Shown: positions 15,666 to 18,966 of the stretch, in pieces
Layout: every line of letters begins with the position of its first letter
Numbering within the stretch: the first letter of the stretch is position 1
Assembly (NCBI GenBank): GCA_044227705.1
Contig: JBGAWE010000073.1
Coordinates: 1 to 18,966 of the forward strand
Direction: 5' to 3'
Length of the DNA stretch: 18,966 nucleotides
Origin: JANOQP01 sp044227705
Lineage (GTDB): Bacteria; Bacteroidota; Bacteroidia; Chitinophagales; Saprospiraceae
Program-made: the position numbers and the translations under genes
The notes under the pieces: generated by a model
What the model was told of the DNA's origin: nothing
Seen by the model: only the letters and a program-made list of their open reading frames with translations
Database searches by the model: none

Positions 15666-16361
15666 ATGGCGGAGAACAAGACTTGGAAAATCCTTTTGGT
15701 CGACGACGAGCCGGACATCCTTGAGTTTTTGAGCTACAACCTACAAAAGGAGGGCTATCAAATCTCGACGGCTGCCGACGGTCGGCAGGGCCTTGCCGCC
15801 GCCCGCGAAGGACAGCCGGACCTCATCGTGCTCGACATCATGATGCCGGGCATGGACGGCGTGGAGCTTTGCCGGCAACTGCGGGCCGACCCGAAGTTTT
15901 CAAAAACCCTGATTGCCTTCCTCACCGCCCGCGACGAGGACTTCACCCAAATCGCCGCGCTCGACGTGGGCGGCGACGACTACATCTCGAAGCCCATCCG
16001 GCCGCGCGTGTTCATCAGCCGGGTGAAGGCACTGCTGCGGCGGCTTGAGCGCGGTGCCGAATCGGCTGAAAACCAGGACGTCATCGAGCTGCACGACCTG
16101 GTCATCGACCGGCAGAAGATGCAGGTCTTGCGGGGCGGGGAAGTTTTTGAGCTGGCCAAGAAAGAATTCGAGATACTCTGGCTGCTGGCCTCGAAGCCGG
16201 GGAAGGTTTTCACCCGCGAGGAGATATTTGCGAAGATTTGGGGCAACGACGTCATCGTCGGCAACCGAACCATCGACGTCCACGTCCGAAAAATCCGCGA
16301 ACGGCTGGGCGACGGCTACATCAAGACTTTCAAAGGAATTGGCTATAAACTCGAATTTTGA
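15666..16361 (+). CDS. OmpR/PhoB-family DNA-binding response regulator
   Basis: A 231-residue cytoplasmic transcription factor. Residues about 7-125 are a receiver domain: acidic pair in VDDEPD (13-14), phosphoacceptor Asp57 in DLIVLDIMMPGMDG, Thr87 in FLTARD, and Lys109 in YISKPIRP. Residues about 137-231 are a winged-helix trans_reg_C domain (LAKKEFEILWLLASKPGKVF, then GNRTIDVHVRKIRERLG and IKTFKGIGYKLEF), which binds DNA as a dimer after phosphorylation. The sensor kinase gene overlaps its 3' end, so the two proteins are almost certainly cognate. The layout resembles PhoB-PhoR, but nothing in the window shows that phosphate is the signal, and no phosphate transport genes are next to it. 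Confidence 0.94.
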   Translation: MAENKTWKILLVDDEPDILEFLSYNLQKEGYQISTAADGRQGLAAAREGQPDLIVLDIMMPGMDGVELCRQLRADPKFSKTLIAFLTARDEDFTQIAALDVGGDDYISKPIRPRVFISRVKALLRRLERGAESAENQDVIELHDLVIDRQKMQVLRGGEVFELAKKEFEILWLLASKPGKVFTREEIFAKIWGNDVIVGNRTIDVHVRKIRERLGDGYIKTFKGIGYKLEF

Positions 16362-17415
16362 CGTCAAGGGCAAGAACCACACGCCCCAACAGGTCTCCTT
16401 CATCGCGGCCATCACGTCGGCCTTCTTCTACACGATCATCATCGTCGGGCTGGACTTTTTCGGCTTCCTCAAAATCTCTGCCCGGGGCATCGGGCTGCTC
16501 GTCCTGTTCGCTGTCGCCATTGATTATGTGGCGAACTACTATTTCGTGCGGTACCACATTTTTCGGCGGATAAAGCTCATCTACAAAGTAATTCACCGCC
16601 ACAAGATCAAACCAAACTTCAAGGTCGACAAGATAGAGATGGAGGCCAACGTCATCGACGACGTGGAAGGCGAGGTGGACAAGTGGGCCGCCGACCGCGA
16701 AGAGGAGATCGAAGAGCAGGAGCGCATGGCCGCCTACCGCCGCCAGTACATCGGCGACATCAGCCACGAGCTGAAGACGCCCATTTTTTCGATACAAGGC
16801 TTCATCCACACGCTTTTGGACGGCGGCATCGACGACCCGAAAATCAACCGGACATACCTCGAACGCGCAGCCAAGAACGTCGAGCGCCTGCAGGCCATCG
16901 TGGAGGACCTCGAAACGATAACCCGCCTCGAACAGGGCGACCAAATGCTCGACCTGCGCGAGTTTGACATCCGCGCGCTCTGCGAGGAGGTCTTCAGCGA
17001 CCTCGAGACGCGGGCAAAAGAGCGAAAGACACGCCTATCGTTCAAGGACGGGGCCGACCAGCACTTCCGTGTCCGCGCAGACAGAGAGCGCATCAGGCAG
17101 GTGTTGACCAATTTGGTCCATAATTCCATCAAATACGGAAAAGAGAGCGGCTCAACAAAGGTCGGCTTCTACGACCTCGAAAACTACTTGCTCGTCGAGG
17201 TCAGCGACAACGGCATCGGCATCGGCGAGGAGCACCTCAACCACGTCTTCGACCGGTTTTACCGCGTCGACAAGAGCCGCTCGCGCGACGTCGGAGGAAC
17301 GGGCCTCGGGCTGGCCATCGTCAAGCACATTGTGGAGGCGCACGGGCAGACCATCAACGTGCGCTCGACGGCCGGGCAGGGAAGCACCTTCGGGTTCACG
17401 ATGGAGAAGGCGTGA
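16339..17415 (+). CDS. PhoR-like membrane sensor histidine kinase
   Basis: About 358 residues if it starts at TTG 16339. Two membrane helices lie near residues 18-42 and 48-70 with only a short loop between them, so there is no sizeable periplasmic sensor; input may come through the membrane or partner proteins. A charged linker (about 95-130) leads to a HisKA dimerisation domain with phosphoacceptor His143 in ISHELKTP, then HATPase_c with N box Asn262 (NLVHNSIKYG), DNGIGI (290-295), FDRFYR and GTGLGL (320-325). No ATG or GTG is in frame near the membrane segment. The TTG at 16339 lies inside the regulator gene and gives a 23-base overlap. The next in-frame ATG upstream (16045) is out-of-frame regulator sequence. 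The start is therefore uncertain, the rest secure. Confidence 0.9.
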   Translation: MAINSNFDVKGKNHTPQQVSFIAAITSAFFYTIIIVGLDFFGFLKISARGIGLLVLFAVAIDYVANYYFVRYHIFRRIKLIYKVIHRHKIKPNFKVDKIEMEANVIDDVEGEVDKWAADREEEIEEQERMAAYRRQYIGDISHELKTPIFSIQGFIHTLLDGGIDDPKINRTYLERAAKNVERLQAIVEDLETITRLEQGDQMLDLREFDIRALCEEVFSDLETRAKERKTRLSFKDGADQHFRVRADRERIRQVLTNLVHNSIKYGKESGSTKVGFYDLENYLLVEVSDNGIGIGEEHLNHVFDRFYRVDKSRSRDVGGTGLGLAIVKHIVEAHGQTINVRSTAGQGSTFGFTMEKA

Positions 17416-17454
17416 GGGGCTGTTGAATCAGGTCGACCCTCATTCAACAGCCCC
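17416..17454 (+). terminator. Strong hairpin just after the sensor kinase stop
   Basis: GGGGCTGTTGAAT (17416-17428) and ATTCAACAGCCCC (17442-17454) pair perfectly over 13 bp around a 13-base loop that contains the palindrome GGTCGACC. It begins at the base after the kinase stop. No T-run follows on either strand, so it may be a 3'-end stabiliser or a factor-dependent terminator rather than a classical intrinsic one. It also lies between two convergent genes. Confidence 0.55.
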
Positions 17455-17510
17455 CCCAAAAGCGCAGAACGGGCGACAACACACGCCTAGCCCGCCCCGG
17501 CCTGCCCAAA

Positions 17511-18308
17511 TCACTTTTTGTCCAGCATCCAAGCAGGCACCGGCTTGTCGAACGGGCTTCCGCCAATCATCACCATTTCCTCTTTGCTCGTGGGCGCGGT
17601 TGCCGTGGTTGGCGGGGCAAAAGTCCGGCGAGGCTCGGGCATGGGCAGCTCTTTTTCTTTCTTGAGGTTGCCGGTGCCGAGATAGCGCGCCTTGTCGTAG
17701 GCCTGGAAGAACTCGGCCTGCGTGGCCTTCAGGGCGTTCACGGCGCGGTCGAGGCGAATCAGCACCTCGTCCATCGCCTTGAAATCGTCGATGAACCCGG
17801 CCAACTGTTGCGCATTCTTGCTGCGGGTGCTTCGCGGGGCGTTCATGGCGGTGGAATACACGGCAACGTCGGCGTTCAGTTCGGCCAGAATCTGCTCGGT
17901 GATGCCAAAATCGGCCAAACGCCCGGCAATGGGCCTTGCAGCGTCGGCAACCGCGCGGAACTTGCCGAGGCGGTCGACGTCCTTGCCGCGCAAATAGTCG
18001 GACTCGACGACCGGGACGCTGGCCTTCAGCTCCTCGTCGTGCACCTCATCGCCATAGCTCCACACCGCGTTGGCCACCATGAACGCATTGGAAATCAGCC
18101 GTTGGGTGAGCTGGTTTTTCGCCTCGGTGACGCCAGTGGTTGTTTTCACCCCAATGGTCGTGCCCGCATCGATGACGGCGAACTGATCGGTGAACTTGTC
18201 GGCGCACCGTTTCAGCCCCGGCAAGGGCGCGACGATGCTCTGATAGTCGTTGAGGACATCACGGACGGACTGGCACATCCGGAAACGGCGGTTGAGGTTG
18301 GAACGCAT
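17511..18308 (-). CDS. Uncharacterised alpha-helical protein of a Bacteroidota-type family
   Basis: A 265-residue soluble protein without signal peptide or membrane segment. The first 215 residues are almost entirely helical, with a layout I associate with an uncharacterised Bacteroidota family of about 200-250 residues: an N-terminal stretch ending in a QLTQRL-type segment, a DYLRGKDVDRLGKFRAVADAA helix, a central LADFGITEQILAELNADV, then a NAPRSTR junction and a last long helix pair ending FFQAYDKARYL. That resemblance is from memory of the pattern, not from a search. The last 50 residues are low-complexity (Pro/Thr/Ala rich) and end in a short hydrophobic patch. The ATG at 18308 is the only good start. 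The gene stands alone, convergent with the sensor kinase. Function unknown. Confidence 0.8.
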   Translation of the reverse strand: MRSNLNRRFRMCQSVRDVLNDYQSIVAPLPGLKRCADKFTDQFAVIDAGTTIGVKTTTGVTEAKNQLTQRLISNAFMVANAVWSYGDEVHDEELKASVPVVESDYLRGKDVDRLGKFRAVADAARPIAGRLADFGITEQILAELNADVAVYSTAMNAPRSTRSKNAQQLAGFIDDFKAMDEVLIRLDRAVNALKATQAEFFQAYDKARYLGTGNLKKEKELPMPEPRRTFAPPTTATAPTSKEEMVMIGGSPFDKPVPAWMLDKK

Positions 18309-18886
18309 GACGTAATCTTATTTGAGATGAAAGGCGGAAGGATTTCCGCCCGATGGCACAGGCGCAAATGCGGTGCCAAAAAGCGAGCAAAACCGACCAA
18401 AGCTTGCAACTGATTGATTGTCAATAGGTTTTGCCCAGCCATGAAGCCGACGGAAGCGGTTTGCATGAAAAAATAAATTCATGCATGGAGGTTTTACGCA
18501 CCGTTCAACGGCCCGGAATTGGCGTGCACAAAGGCTGAAGAAGCGGATGGGGCGCCTGAAATAGTGAGCAAGCCCGCAGAAGGGCTTTCCAAAATGCTTT
18601 GCCTCAAAATAAACTTGCTCGGAAACGCTGATCGGGCCAAAAAACTCGGATTGCATCCGGTTATATCGTCAAGCATGCTTGGCAGAACCACTTTCCGGGT
18701 TGTTCGCAGACCGCTTCACGAATCGGATTTTGTGGGGCGGGGTTTCAGAAAAAGGTGACGGAAGGTCGCGGAATGGCCATGCGAGGTTTTTCCCAAAAAA
18801 AATTGCGCAGCGCGGCGCAACTAAAGAAGTCATGCCTACTTTTGGAGCAGAAAACCGCCTGACTTTCACCAAACTCCGCTCCAACG
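18309..18886. other. Gene-poor stretch with small palindromes
   Basis: About 580 bases with no credible gene. Short open frames exist on both strands (for example 18519-18758 plus and 18318-18656 minus), but they are rich in Arg, Phe, Cys and His, lack domain-like patterning and overlap each other. Small symmetric elements are frequent: GCATGAA/TTCATGC with an 8-base loop (18463-18484), the 12-bp palindrome CAAGCATGCTTG (18670-18681), CGGAT/ATCCG (18647-18659) and TTGCGC/GCGCAA (18803-18820). It presumably contains the promoter of the gene ending at 17511 and of whatever starts near 18887. It could be a dispersed intergenic repeat or a gene relic. Confidence 0.5.
18333..18350. repeat. Short inverted repeat in the leader of the helical-protein gene
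   Basis: GGCGGAA and TTCCGCC are perfect 7-bp arms around GGAT, 25 bases upstream of the ATG at 18308. It could be a small leader hairpin or a protein-binding site; nothing in the sequence distinguishes these. Confidence 0.35.
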
Positions 18887-18966
18887 ATGAAACAAATCGC
18901 CCCCCCCCCTCGACATCTCCGGCGGAGTAGTCGCTTTTCTGATTGGCATGGCAGCGAGCCTCTGCT
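18887..18966 (+). CDS. Possible start of a membrane protein running off the right edge, disturbed by a 10-C tract
   Basis: An ATG at 18887 starts MKQIA, then the frame enters ten consecutive C (18900-18909). Read straight through, the result is Arg-rich and unlike a membrane protein. One base out of frame after the tract, the sequence reads LDISGGVVAFLIGMAASLC, a plausible first membrane helix such as those opening permeases. Only 80 bases are available. Either a homopolymer length error or a phase-variable tract would explain it; chance is also possible. Confidence 0.3.
   Translation, partial: MKQIAPPPRHLRRSSRFSDWHGSEPL

Noticed and set aside
14747..15724. 325-residue plus-strand open frame
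   Set aside because: Antisense to the exported unknown protein and then out of frame with the response regulator; the signal peptide and patterned minus-strand protein are more convincing.

Overview
The window is 18,966 bp of GC-rich DNA that reads as chromosomal sequence from a Bacteroidota bacterium, most likely a Saprospiraceae-like lineage. That placement is inferred. It rests on a giant secreted protein ending in a gliding-motility/type IX secretion (T9SS type B) sorting domain, on Bacteroidota-type -7 boxes (TAnnTTTG) upstream of genes, on the lack of strong Shine-Dalgarno sequences, and on an uncharacterised helical protein of a type familiar from this phylum. No plasmid, phage, insertion sequence or CRISPR array is visible.

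Layout. (i) 1-3600, plus strand, housekeeping: the 3' part of the RseP site-2 protease, overlapping hscB (Fe-S co-chaperone), tRNA-Leu(CAA) with a terminator, trxB (thioredoxin reductase) and a class II fructose-bisphosphate aldolase, closed by a bidirectional terminator. (ii) 3621-8099, minus strand: one 1492-residue exported multidomain protein (CUB-like, choice-of-anchor L, Calx-beta-like, about eight Ig/PKD-like modules, T9SS type B tail). (iii) 8270-10115, plus strand: a GT39-like membrane glycosyltransferase whose frame is broken near its C-terminus, then a PaaI-type hotdog thioesterase. (iv) 10116-14478, minus strand: a tight group of M16 zinc peptidase, MoeB/ThiF-rhodanese fusion and YraN, transcribed in that order, with an exported protein of unknown function (14573-15502) upstream. 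(v) 15666-17415, plus strand: an OmpR/PhoB-type response regulator overlapping a PhoR-like sensor kinase that has no ATG start. (vi) 17511-18308, minus strand: an uncharacterised alpha-helical protein. (vii) 18309-18886: a gene-poor stretch with short palindromes. At the right edge a 10-C tract may sit inside the start of a membrane protein.

Most of the window is ordinary core genome and I see no convincing complete novel system. The observations most worth checking are the split glycosyltransferase with a readable out-of-frame tail, the poly-C tract at the right edge, the face-to-face promoters between the exported unknown protein and the two-component system, the kinase that appears to start at TTG inside the regulator gene, the M16 peptidase/E1-like gene pair, and the two uncharacterised proteins.
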